Assembly: GCA_004557805.1 (NCBI GenBank)
Contig: SFFS01000070.1
Coordinates: 1 to 12,076 of the forward strand
DNA length: 12,076 bases
Direction of reading: 5' to 3'
Source of the DNA: Clostridiales bacterium
Lineage (GTDB): Bacteria; Bacillota; Clostridia; Christensenellales; Aristaeellaceae
Shown: positions 1 through 6,303 of the stretch, piece after piece
How positions within the stretch are numbered: the stretch's first letter is position 1
How the letters are laid out: the number at the start of each line of letters is the position of its first letter
Position numbers and translations under genes: made by a program
Notes under the pieces: generated by a model
Seen by the model: the letters and a program-made list of their open reading frames with translations, nothing else
Told to the model about the DNA's origin: nothing
Database searches by the model: none

Positions 1-103
1 CTATGCGAAAAACTCTTCCTCTTTCCTTTCTGCTGTTCACATCAGATGCATCGCTATTTGGCTGGCTGTTTTGACTTGATCTCAGGTAGACACTGTCTAG
101 CGC

Positions 104-167
104 AAAAAAGGTTTCCTTTGAAGGGGCATGGGGAAACTTTCCTTTTTCTAAAGGAAAGTTTCCCCAT
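104..167 (-). terminator. Perfect 18-bp inverted repeat, likely terminator of the gnd-larA operon
   Basis: Bases 128-145 and 150-167 are exact reverse complements with a 4-base loop (TTCT). On the minus strand, a second small hairpin follows at 107-119 (AAAGG, AAA, CCTTT) and runs into six T at 104-109. The structure lies about 20 bases past the stop of the LarA-like gene. The T run is separated from the large stem, so it is not a textbook intrinsic terminator, and it could instead be a dispersed intergenic repeat. The rest of bases 1-187 holds no gene that I can support. Confidence 0.5.
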
Positions 168-187
168 AACGTCCCCTACGTATCCTC

Positions 188-1465
188 TCACTCAAACCTG
201 TCTCGGCTCGCCCACAGACCCAGCGCAGGGTTGCGGACGAAATAGATTTCCTCGCCGTCGGGCAGCGTGTTCCAGCCGTCGCTGAGCGTTTCAGGATTGT
301 AGCGCTTTACGGTTTCGGCGTAAGGCGCCCAGTTGAAATGCACCTGGCGGATTTCCTCCTCCGGCACCTTCTGCGTGCAGTAGGTGATGGAGAAGCGGCC
401 GTCGGACGAACCGTGAATGAGGTGCGCCGCCGCGCCCAGATTCTCCTGCAGATCGCGGTTTTCCTTTACAAGGCGCAGCACGTTTTCACGGCCGCAGTAG
501 CCGTATTTGCGAATGATCGCGTCGATGCCCATATCCTCGCCGAAGCGCTCCACGCCGGGCGCCAGAATGACCAGTTCGCCGCCGTCGGCGATGGCCATGC
601 GCGTGCGATAGACGGCCTTGTTGCCCACCCATGTGGTTTTGAACTCATGCTCGTCGAGCAGAACGACGCACTTTTTCATCGGCTTATCGACGAAAATCAT
701 GTTCGTCTGCTGCGCGAGGGCCACGGCCTCTTCAAAGGCGCGTCTTTCGCGCCCGATAAACAGCCCGTGCATCTGGATTTCGCCCTTGGGCGCGGTGGTC
801 ACGGTGAGGATATAGCACAGCGGCACCTTCTGCAGGAAGTGCTCCTCCGCATAATCGAACACCTTGCGCACGGGCGAGAAATCGCGGCCCATAAGCCGCT
901 CCAGCCCATAGAACGCGCCGAGCATGTGCACGATGTTAATCATATCCCTGCCGCCGCAGCCGACGAAAAGGTTCTTGCCATAGTTGGCCATGCCCACCAC
1001 TTCGTGCGGCACAACCTGCCCGATGGACAGCACCAGATCATACGACGGATCGACGACGAGACGGTTCACCTCAACCGGAATGGCCTCGTTGACCAGCCCT
1101 TCGGAAACCTCCGTGACGTATTCCTGCGGCACCTCGCCCAGCTTGACGACGTCCTCGCGCCAGTTATGCACGATAAACCGCTCGAGCGGGATATCGCCGT
1201 ACATCTGGCGGATCTCTTCGTCCGTCATGGGCACGTGCGTGCCGAGCGTAGGCATAACGTCCACCTGGCAGGTATCCTTCAGGACGTGATAGAGGTGATT
1301 GGCAATCTTGCCCGCACCGGAATGGAAGCGCGTAAAATCCGGCGGAAGCAGCAGCACCTTGCGCAGGCGATCCTTTTGAGAAAGGATCGCCAGGTCAAGC
1401 GCCGCATACAGTTCGGAATCGAGCAGCCCCTCGGGGCGCTCGGAATACAGCGACATACGCTTCAT
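188..1465 (-). CDS. LarA-family nickel-pincer hydroxyacid racemase/epimerase homologue
   Basis: A 425-residue protein of the lactate racemase (LarA, DUF2088) family. These enzymes use a nickel-pincer nucleotide, attached to a lysine, to racemise or epimerise the alpha carbon of 2-hydroxy acids. Counting from the ATG at 1465, it has DFTR (43-46), GTH (75-77), PHEVVGMANYGK with His154 and Lys164, and His180. The His-Lys-His spacing (+10, +26) equals that of H174, K184 and H200 in Lactobacillus LarA as I remember it, so the catalytic set looks complete. The start at 1465 has GGAGG at 1475-1479. A TTG six codons upstream is in frame, but the ribosome binding site lies inside that extension. The gene is second in an operon, 19 bases after the gnd stop. 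That context suggests a sugar acid such as gluconate rather than lactate; the substrate is inference. The larB, larC and larE cofactor genes are not in the window. Confidence 0.85.
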   Translation of the reverse strand: MKRMSLYSERPEGLLDSELYAALDLAILSQKDRLRKVLLLPPDFTRFHSGAGKIANHLYHVLKDTCQVDVMPTLGTHVPMTDEEIRQMYGDIPLERFIVHNWREDVVKLGEVPQEYVTEVSEGLVNEAIPVEVNRLVVDPSYDLVLSIGQVVPHEVVGMANYGKNLFVGCGGRDMINIVHMLGAFYGLERLMGRDFSPVRKVFDYAEEHFLQKVPLCYILTVTTAPKGEIQMHGLFIGRERRAFEEAVALAQQTNMIFVDKPMKKCVVLLDEHEFKTTWVGNKAVYRTRMAIADGGELVILAPGVERFGEDMGIDAIIRKYGYCGRENVLRLVKENRDLQENLGAAAHLIHGSSDGRFSITYCTQKVPEEEIRQVHFNWAPYAETVKRYNPETLSDGWNTLPDGEEIYFVRNPALGLWASRDRFE

Positions 1466-1484
1466 AGGGAGATTCCTCCGCAAA

Positions 1485-2930
1485 TCAGGCGTTGTAGGTG
1501 GAAGCGACGATGTTGCCGCCCTTGCCGGTCCAGTTGGTGTGGAAGAACTCTCCGCGCGGCTTGTCCACGCGCTCGTAGGTGTGCGCGCCGAAATAGTCGC
1601 GCTGGGCCTGCAGGACGTTGGCGGGCAGGCGCTCGGAGCGATAGCCGTCGAAGTAGCTCAGCGCCGAAGCGAACGCCGGCACCGGGATTCCGTTCATGAT
1701 GGCTTCCGCGCAGACCTTGCGCCAGCCGTCCTGACGGCTTTCCACAGCCTCGTGGAAATACGGGTCAAGCAGCAGGTTCGTCAGTTCCGGGTTCACGGTG
1801 AACGCATCCTTGATCTTGCCCAGGAACACGCTGCGGATGATGCAGCCGCCGCGCCACATCAGCGCAATGCCGCCGTAGTTGAGGTTCCAGCCGTAATCCT
1901 TGGCGGCCTGGCGCATGAGAGCGTAGCCCTGCGCATAGGAGACGATCTTGGAGGCGTACAGCGCCTGACGGATGGCGTTGAGGAACGCTTCGCGGTCGCC
2001 GGTGAACTTCACTGCCGGACCGTGCAGCACCTTGGAGGCGGCCACGCGCTCTTCCTTGATGGCGGACAGGCAGCGGGCGAACACGGCTTCGCCGATCAGC
2101 GTGAGCGGCACGCCCTCGTCCAGCGCGGCGATGGCCGTCCATTTGCCGGTGCCCTTCTGGCCCGCGGTATCGAGAATCTTATCGACCAGCGGCTGGCCGT
2201 CCTCATCCTTGACGGCGAGAATGTCGCGCGTGATCTCGATGAGGTAGCTGTCCAGCTCGCCCTTGTTCCATTCGGTCAGCGTAGCGCTGATTTCATCCGG
2301 CGTCATGCCGAGCATGAATCGCATCAGCTGATAGGCTTCGCAGATCAGCTCCATATCGCCGTATTCGATGCCGTTGTGCACCATCTTGACGAAGTGGCCC
2401 GCGCCGCCCTCGCCGATCCAGTCGCAGCAGGGTTCGCCGCTGGCGGTATGCGCGGCGATGGTCTGAAGAATATCCTTCACATACGGCCACGCGGCGGGAG
2501 AACCGCCGGGCATCAGCGACGGGCCGGTCAGCGCGCCTTCTTCGCCGCCGGAAACGCCCATGCCGATATACAGGAAGCCCGCATTCTCCACCTTCTTGCA
2601 GCGGCGGATGGTGTCCGGGAAGTGGCTGTTGCCGCCGTCGATGAGGATATCGCCCGGATCGAGCATCGGCAGGAGCTTGTCGATCATCATATCGACGGGC
2701 GCGCCGGCCTTGATCATCATCAGAATACGGCGCGGCTTTTCGATGTTGGCCAGCAGTTCTTCCAGAGAATAGCAGCCGATAATGTCCTTGCCCTTGGCGG
2801 GGCCTTCGACGAAGGCGCGGACGTGCTCCGCAGTGCGGGAATAGACGGCCACAGAATAACCATGGCTGGCCATGTTCAGTGCGAGGTTGCTGCCCATGAC
2901 GGCGGCGCCGATCAGACCAAAGTTCTGCAT
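1485..2930 (-). CDS. gnd: 6-phosphogluconate dehydrogenase, decarboxylating
   Basis: A cytosolic enzyme of the oxidative pentose phosphate pathway. It oxidises and decarboxylates 6-phosphogluconate to ribulose 5-phosphate, making NADPH. The 481-residue length is normal for the long (GndA) class. Visible motifs are the Rossmann fold GLIGAAVMG (5-13), IDGGNSHFPDT (97-107), VSGGEEGALTGPSLMPGG (126-143), and the catalytic stretch KMVHNGIEYGD with Lys182, Asn186 and Glu189. LDTAGQKGTGKW follows in the helical C-terminal domain. Arg32 in VYSRT, after the second strand, fits NADP preference. The ATG at 2930 has AGGAGGG at 2937-2943. An upstream in-frame ATG at 2954 would cover that site, so I rejected it. 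It is the first gene of a leftward operon with the LarA-like gene. Confidence 0.97.
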   Translation of the reverse strand: MQNFGLIGAAVMGSNLALNMASHGYSVAVYSRTAEHVRAFVEGPAKGKDIIGCYSLEELLANIEKPRRILMMIKAGAPVDMMIDKLLPMLDPGDILIDGGNSHFPDTIRRCKKVENAGFLYIGMGVSGGEEGALTGPSLMPGGSPAAWPYVKDILQTIAAHTASGEPCCDWIGEGGAGHFVKMVHNGIEYGDMELICEAYQLMRFMLGMTPDEISATLTEWNKGELDSYLIEITRDILAVKDEDGQPLVDKILDTAGQKGTGKWTAIAALDEGVPLTLIGEAVFARCLSAIKEERVAASKVLHGPAVKFTGDREAFLNAIRQALYASKIVSYAQGYALMRQAAKDYGWNLNYGGIALMWRGGCIIRSVFLGKIKDAFTVNPELTNLLLDPYFHEAVESRQDGWRKVCAEAIMNGIPVPAFASALSYFDGYRSERLPANVLQAQRDYFGAHTYERVDKPRGEFFHTNWTGKGGNIVASTYNA

Positions 2931-2969
2931 GGAAAACCCTCCTATATTAAGCAATATATTTCTGATGAA

Positions 2970-2998
2970 ATAGTAGCATCCGCCTGAAATTTCGTCAA
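2970..2998 (-). promoter_or_regulatory. Sigma-A-type promoter of the gnd operon
   Basis: On the minus strand, TTGACG (2993-2998) and TACTAT (2970-2975) are separated by 17 bases, each one base off consensus. The predicted transcript starts near 2963, giving a leader of about 30 bases. A small AT palindrome (TATATT, four bases, AATATA at 2943-2958) sits in that leader just before the ribosome binding site. It could be an operator or a chance fold. Confidence 0.75.
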
Positions 2999-3105
2999 GG
3001 CAAAGACAAAGGGCAAATGCGCCGCGGGTTTTATATTTTTCGCGCGCAGACGCGCTCCAGGGAACGGCTCCCGCGCGGCGAAGCCGCCCTGAAAAACAAA
3101 ATGCG

Positions 3106-3135
3106 GCATAAAACCGTTCCCGCGCTCATACATAT
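3106..3135 (+). promoter_or_regulatory. Candidate sporulation (sigma-E-like) promoter of the pdaB-like gene
   Basis: GCATAAA at 3106-3112 and CATACATAT at 3127-3135 are 14 bases apart. This resembles the sigma-E consensus of Bacillus and Clostridium (a GnATA-type -35 and a CATAcanT -10). No good sigma-A promoter was seen nearby. As I recall, B. subtilis pdaB depends on sigma-E, which makes the match more credible. Short consensus matches occur by chance, so confidence is modest. Confidence 0.4.
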
Positions 3136-3159
3136 CAATACACGGAAAGGAGGGGGGCA

Positions 3160-3960
3160 ATGAAATTGCTGCGGGCGCTGGAAAAGCCGCTGAAGCGGCT
3201 TGGCGTTGAGCGTGCGGCGTGCATCGTATGTCTGCTGGCCGTGACGGCGTGCTATCTGGGCATGCAGCCGGGCGGCGACCTGATGGCGCAGACGCGTACG
3301 AGAGAGCTTCCCGTTTATTCGGTAGACCGAAACGACGGGAAAATCGCAATCAGCTTCGACGCGGCATGGGGCGCCGAAAACACGCCGGCGCTGCTGGATA
3401 TTCTGGACGAATACGGCGTAAAGACGACCTTTTTCCTGGTCGGCACCTGGACGGAAAAATATCCGGAAATGGTCAAGGAAATCGCAGCGCGCGGGCACGA
3501 GGTGGAAAATCATTCCACCACGCATCCGCAGATGTCCAAACTTTCAGAGGCGAAGATCATCGAAGAGCTGCGCGTGAACGCCGACCGTATCGAGCAGATT
3601 ACCGGAAAGCGGCCCACGCTGTTCCGTCCGCCCTACGGCGATTACAACGATTCCGTCGTCCGCGTCAGCCGGGCGCAGGGATACGAATGCGTACAATGGA
3701 ACGTCGACTCGCTGGACTGGAAAAACCGCGGCGTCGACGATCTGATTGCGCGAGCGACAAAGAACAACGCGGCGGGAGACATCGTGCTGTTCCACAACGA
3801 TTCCAAGTATATCGTGCAGGCGCTGCCCGTCATCCTGGCAAAATACCAGGCCGAAGGGTTCGAGGTCGTGCCGGTGAGCGAGCTGCTTTTACAGGGCGAA
3901 ACCACCATCGACCATACGGGCAGGCAGCACCAGAAAGAACCTGCGACAAACACAATTTGA
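3160..3960 (+). CDS. PdaB-like polysaccharide deacetylase (NodB domain), membrane-anchored
   Basis: A 266-residue protein with a short basic N-terminus and a hydrophobic stretch at about 19-36, probably a membrane anchor or uncleaved signal. A carbohydrate esterase 4 (NodB) domain spans about 60-243. Its motifs are SFDAAWG (65-71), HSTTH (118-122), RPPYG (156-160), DSLDW (183-187) and LFH (210-212). Asp67 is in the catalytic-base position. The second Asp of the usual TFDD is replaced by Ala, while both motif-2 histidines remain. The PTLFRPPYGDYND and WNVDSLDWKN stretches are typical of the PdaB sporulation family, which acts on spore cortex or cell-wall peptidoglycan outside the membrane. Calling it PdaB is by resemblance from memory. 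An AGGAGG at 3150-3155 supports the ATG. The next gene starts 11 bases after the stop. Confidence 0.85.
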   Translation: MKLLRALEKPLKRLGVERAACIVCLLAVTACYLGMQPGGDLMAQTRTRELPVYSVDRNDGKIAISFDAAWGAENTPALLDILDEYGVKTTFFLVGTWTEKYPEMVKEIAARGHEVENHSTTHPQMSKLSEAKIIEELRVNADRIEQITGKRPTLFRPPYGDYNDSVVRVSRAQGYECVQWNVDSLDWKNRGVDDLIARATKNNAAGDIVLFHNDSKYIVQALPVILAKYQAEGFEVVPVSELLLQGETTIDHTGRQHQKEPATNTI

Positions 3961-3971
3961 GAGGATTTGCA

Positions 3972-4610
3972 ATGGATAAGCCAATCAATACACTCAGCCT
4001 TACCGGCCGCATCGCGGAAATGCCGGCCTTCAGTCACGACGTGTTCGGAGAAGCGTTCTATCAGCTGACCCTGGCGGTGCCGCGCCTTTCGGGCGTAAAC
4101 GACATGCTGCCGGTGACGGCCAGCGAACGGCTGCTGGAGCTGGTCAGCCCGCAGCCGGATATGCTTCTGCATCTGGAAGGACAGGTGCGCTCCTATAATA
4201 AGATGGTGGACGGCGTGGGCAGGCTGCTCATTACGGCGTTCGCCCAGCGGCTTTCCGCATCCGAAACGGACGAAAACCCCAACGTCGTGCAGCTTTCGGG
4301 CGCGCTGTGCAAGCCGCCGGCCTATCGCACTACGCCCTTCGGCCGCGAAATCGCGGATATGATGCTCGCCGTCAACCGCGCGTTCGGCAAGAGCGACTAT
4401 ATACCCTGCATCGCCTGGGGACGCAACGCGCGCTTCGCCGCGCGGCTTTCGGTAGGCGACCACATCGCCGTGGAAGGCCGGCTGCAAAGCAGGCCGTATC
4501 AGAAACAGCTCTCCGACGGCACCGTGCTGGAAAAAATCGCCTATGAGGTCAGCGTCAGCCGGCTGGAGACAAAATCCCCCGCCGAAATGGAGGATGCGAA
4601 AATCGAATAA
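3972..4610 (+). CDS. Tandem OB-fold single-stranded DNA-binding protein (SSB-like)
   Basis: A 212-residue protein built from two SSB-like units. Residues about 104-198 match a bacterial SSB OB fold: NVVQLSGALCKPP, MMLAVNRAFG, YIPCIAWGRNARFAA and HIAVEGRLQSRPYQ. Residues about 6-94 repeat the layout more loosely: NTLSLTGRIAEMP, FYQLTLAVPRLSG, LLHLEGQVRSYNK. The first unit has lost the conserved CxxWG part. The C-terminus (AEMEDAKIE) lacks the acidic tip ending in Pro-Phe that normal SSB uses to recruit partners, so it is probably not the main replicative SSB. The ATG at 3972 has GAGAGGA just upstream and lies 11 bases after the pdaB-like stop, so the two are probably co-transcribed. Single-stranded DNA binding is a family inference, and the exact role is unknown. 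Related two-domain proteins may be widespread in Clostridia. Confidence 0.8.
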   Translation: MDKPINTLSLTGRIAEMPAFSHDVFGEAFYQLTLAVPRLSGVNDMLPVTASERLLELVSPQPDMLLHLEGQVRSYNKMVDGVGRLLITAFAQRLSASETDENPNVVQLSGALCKPPAYRTTPFGREIADMMLAVNRAFGKSDYIPCIAWGRNARFAARLSVGDHIAVEGRLQSRPYQKQLSDGTVLEKIAYEVSVSRLETKSPAEMEDAKIE

Positions 4611-4648
4611 CGCGAGCGGCGCGTTCTCGCGGAACGGTTCAGTCTGAA

Positions 4649-4686
4649 AACGGCGTGACTTTTTTGCGGTCGCGCCGTTCGGTTTT
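4649..4686. terminator. Possible terminator hairpin after the ssb-like gene
   Basis: Bases 4649-4659 (AACGGCGTGAC) can pair with 4669-4679 (GTCGCGCCGTT) in an 11-bp stem with one G-T pair and a 9-base loop. A short T run follows on the plus strand (GGTTTT), and TTTT overlaps the stem end on the minus strand. It sits between the convergent ends of the ssb-like gene and the GNAT remnant, so it may serve both. The T runs are weak. Confidence 0.4.
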
Positions 4687-4693
4687 GCCGGGT

Positions 4694-5144
4694 TTATCGC
4701 ATCTCGTATACCATCGGCGTAAACCGCAGCCCGTTTACAACCTGTTCCGCGCCCGTATCTCTGAAGCCCAAGTTTGCGATATATAGGAACGGCATACGGC
4801 GACGAGTTTACCGTCATTTTTATCAGAACGGTTCGCCTTCCGGACAGCCTGAAACAGCCGTTTCCCAATCCCCCGTCCGTGATATTATCCCTCGACAAAA
4901 AACTAGGCGATATGCGTCCCCTCGTTCCTTACCGCAATAACCCCGACCAGTTTTTCCTGAACAAACGCCCCATACCAGCAAAGCCTGGACAGATACCCAT
5001 CCTCATGGATGCTTTATAAAATTCGTCTATCCCCTCTTCGGCGCAGCCGGGAGCTTCGTACTCCTGAAACGCCCACCAGACCAGACTCAGCGCTTCTTCT
5101 GTTTCTTCCTTCGGAATTTCCCGGATAGAACAGTCGAATTCCAT
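4694..5144 (-). pseudogene. GNAT-family N-acetyltransferase, disrupted by three frameshifts and two stops
   Basis: The start is intact: ATG at 5144, GGAGAT at 5151-5156, and the N-terminus MEFDCSIREIPKEETEEALS, typical of a GNAT protein of about 150 residues. Near 5013-5015 one base is missing. The reading then continues as SIHEDGYLSRLCWYGAFV and LVGVIAVRNEGTHIA. A TAG at 4903-4905 and a TAA at 4885-4887 follow in that frame. YHGRGIGKRLF, the acetyl-CoA loop, is still readable after them. An extra A in the A5 run (4817-4821) shifts the frame into KMTVNSSPYAVPIYRKLG. An extra base at 4766-4769 shifts it again into FRDTGAEQVVNGLRFTPMVY and a natural stop at 4694-4696. The three shifts (-1, +1, +1) account for the 451-base length. 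The family call is firm; the original substrate is unknown. Confidence 0.85.
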
Positions 5145-5205
5145 ACTTTCATCTCCAAGCAGCCAGGTTCTATTTCCCGTTCGAATTCGAGCCGGCAGAA
5201 TCGCG

Positions 5206-5835
5206 TTATTTTACCTTTTCTATGGTATCATGACACACCGTACCATTCTCGGCGATCGTAAACTTCCTGATGAATTTTGAATGGCGTTTCAATACGCCGA
5301 ACGCATACCAGTCATGCGTGCAAAACACCTTGCAGAATTCCGGATACCCATGTTCCTTACAGGTATCGAAATACAGACACCTGCTGATCTCATAAGTAAA
5401 TCCTCTGTCGTCATCCTGCAGGATTTCGATATCCCAGCAGATTTTCTTTTCGCCCTCCAGATCATCCAGCAGCGACCGCCTTACGATTTCATATCCGTTC
5501 GGAAGCAGATCCGCGCCCTCATATAAAACGGATGAAAGCTTTCGGAAAAAGGCGCACATGGAATCATACGCCTTGATTCCTTCCTCCTGCGTCAGACCCT
5601 TCTCGCGCAGAATCTCATATGCCGCCAGGCCGGAAAAAATATTCAGATATGAAGTGAACCTGCCTCTTTCGCTGCCCATATCCGCTTCATTCATATAGCG
5701 ATAAAATCTGTCCTCATACTCTGCGGCAATATCGCCGGCAGGCAATGCGGTATGGTTCGCCGCATATTTTTTCAATTTCATTTTATATTCGGATATCAGC
5801 ACCCGGCATGTCCTTTTCTCTTTCTGCGTCAGCAT
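5206..5835 (-). CDS. L-2-amino-thiazoline-4-carboxylic acid hydrolase-like family protein
   Basis: A 209-residue soluble protein with no signal or membrane segment. The N-terminal half is mostly helical and charged. The C-terminal half carries a cysteine-rich signature at 149-175: EISRCLYFDTCKEHG, then PEFCKVFCTHDW, with Cys153, Cys159, His162, Cys168, Cys172 and Asp175. A late CHDTIEKV lies at 201-208. This pattern resembles the Pfam family named for L-2-amino-thiazoline-4-carboxylate hydrolase. Many clostridial members have no tested activity, so the reaction is uncertain. The start at 5835 has GGGAGG at 5843-5848. It is followed 61 bases later by the GNAT remnant, with which it was probably once co-transcribed. 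The base composition is visibly more AT-rich than the flanking operons, which suggests acquisition. The frame is intact. Confidence 0.65.
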   Translation of the reverse strand: MLTQKEKRTCRVLISEYKMKLKKYAANHTALPAGDIAAEYEDRFYRYMNEADMGSERGRFTSYLNIFSGLAAYEILREKGLTQEEGIKAYDSMCAFFRKLSSVLYEGADLLPNGYEIVRRSLLDDLEGEKKICWDIEILQDDDRGFTYEISRCLYFDTCKEHGYPEFCKVFCTHDWYAFGVLKRHSKFIRKFTIAENGTVCHDTIEKVK

Positions 5836-5877
5836 GCATTCGCCTCCCGCTCCCGATTTGCAGCGCCGTCCGGCCTT

Positions 5878-5907
5878 ATGTTATCACCGAGCGAAAAAAA
5901 AGGACAA
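5878..5907 (-). promoter_or_regulatory. Possible promoter of the ATC-hydrolase-like gene
   Basis: On the minus strand, TTGTCC (5902-5907) and TAACAT (5878-5883) are 18 bases apart, and TGA directly before the -10 makes it an extended -10. Four of six bases match in each box. The spacer contains a run of eight T on that strand (5894-5901), which may instead belong to an upstream terminator. Confidence 0.4.
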
Positions 5908-5941
5908 GAACAGCCGCGGCAAAGCGAACCGCCGCGGCCGT
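5894..5941 (-). terminator. GC-rich hairpin with distal T run, possible terminator of the small ORF
   Basis: GCCGCGGC occurs at 5913-5920 and again at 5931-5938. It is its own reverse complement, so the copies pair across a 10-base loop. In minus-strand RNA, a G-U pair and two further pairs extend the stem to 11 bp (5910-5941). In the plus sense, the extra position is an A-C mismatch, which favours minus-strand function. Eight T follow, but only after an 8-base gap. Confidence 0.4.
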
Positions 5942-5972
5942 CAACCGGGTCTCTTTTTTGCGCCTCGCCCTT

Positions 5973-6143
5973 TCAGCACCCGCGCAGAAAGTTTTCCGCA
6001 TACGCCTTCAGCGATTACAGCGAGTTGATTTTGCCCGGCCGGTCGTTGATCGACGTGCGCGCATATTCCGGCAGCGATGCGAAATACGCCCGCGCTTCTT
6101 CGTCGCGGCGCAAAAGCTCGTACAGATCGGGATACGTATCCAT
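5973..6143 (-). pseudogene. Small 56-codon ORF interrupted by an in-frame TAA
   Basis: From ATG 6143, a 42-residue product can be read (MDTYPDLYELLRRDEEARAY, then FASLPEYARTSIND and RPGKINSL), ending at TAA 6015-6017. The ribosome binding site AAAAGGAGG at 6151-6159 is excellent, with 7-base spacing. The same frame continues past the stop with SLKAYAENFLRGC and a TGA at 5973-5975. The layout (YFxSLPxY..., IN..., then a YAEN end) resembles a family of small clostridial proteins of about 60 residues that I recall without a function. The natural reading is a GAA or CAA codon changed to TAA. It may instead be a functional 42-residue protein with a chance downstream match. It lies upstream of the ATC-hydrolase-like gene on the same strand. 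Confidence 0.6.
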
Positions 6144-6198
6144 CGGTTCCCCTCCTTTTCGCGTTTGCGGTCAGTTTGCGCAGGAAGCGGTTTCGTCA

Positions 6199-6217
6199 TT
6201 CCGCGCTCCGCGCGGAA
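6199..6217. repeat. Perfect 8-bp inverted repeat upstream of the M32 promoter
   Basis: TTCCGCGC (6199-6206) and GCGCGGAA (6210-6217) are exact reverse complements around TCC. No T run follows on either strand, so it is not a clear terminator. It lies 15 bases before the -35 box of the rightward promoter and could be a regulator site or a chance GC palindrome. Confidence 0.5.
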
Positions 6218-6232
6218 AAAGCGCATTCAGGC

Positions 6233-6260
6233 TTGCAAAAACCGCGCCTTCCCGTATAAT
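6233..6260 (+). promoter_or_regulatory. Sigma-A-type promoter of the M32 peptidase-lipid kinase operon
   Basis: TTGCAA (6233-6238) and a perfect TATAAT (6255-6260) are separated by 16 bases. Transcription would begin near 6267. An ATG at 6271, in frame with the peptidase, would then be almost leaderless, so the ATG at 6304 is favoured. Confidence 0.7.
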
Positions 6261-6303
6261 AGGAAGCGCAATGAACTTGTTAAAAAACGGGGGGCTTTGT
6301 CAG

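Noticed and set aside
46..285. 79-codon plus-strand frame at the left edge
   Set aside because: It runs across the 18-bp inverted repeat and antisense to the end of the LarA-like gene. It has no ribosome binding site or motif.
338..1699. Long plus-strand open frame opposite the LarA-like gene
   Set aside because: It is the antisense shadow of a recognised protein, rich in His, Arg and Ala, with no family motifs and no ribosome binding site.
1539..2987. 482-codon plus-strand open frame opposite gnd
   Set aside because: It is a shadow of gnd caused by GC-rich codons. The opposite strand carries all the 6PGDH motifs.
3042..3087. Several GC hairpins in the gnd-pdaB intergenic region
   Set aside because: They have 5-bp stems with no T run and no recognisable RNA family, and are expected by chance in such GC-rich sequence.
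6008..6226. 72-codon minus-strand frame overlapping the small ORF
   Set aside because: The frame one step away starts at 6143 with an excellent ribosome binding site and family-like sequence. The 72-codon frame is Arg-rich and has neither.
5752..6303. N-terminal extension of the M32 peptidase frame upstream of 6304
   Set aside because: It crosses the promoter, the small minus-strand ORF and the ATC-hydrolase start. The M32 family length of about 500 is satisfied from 6304.
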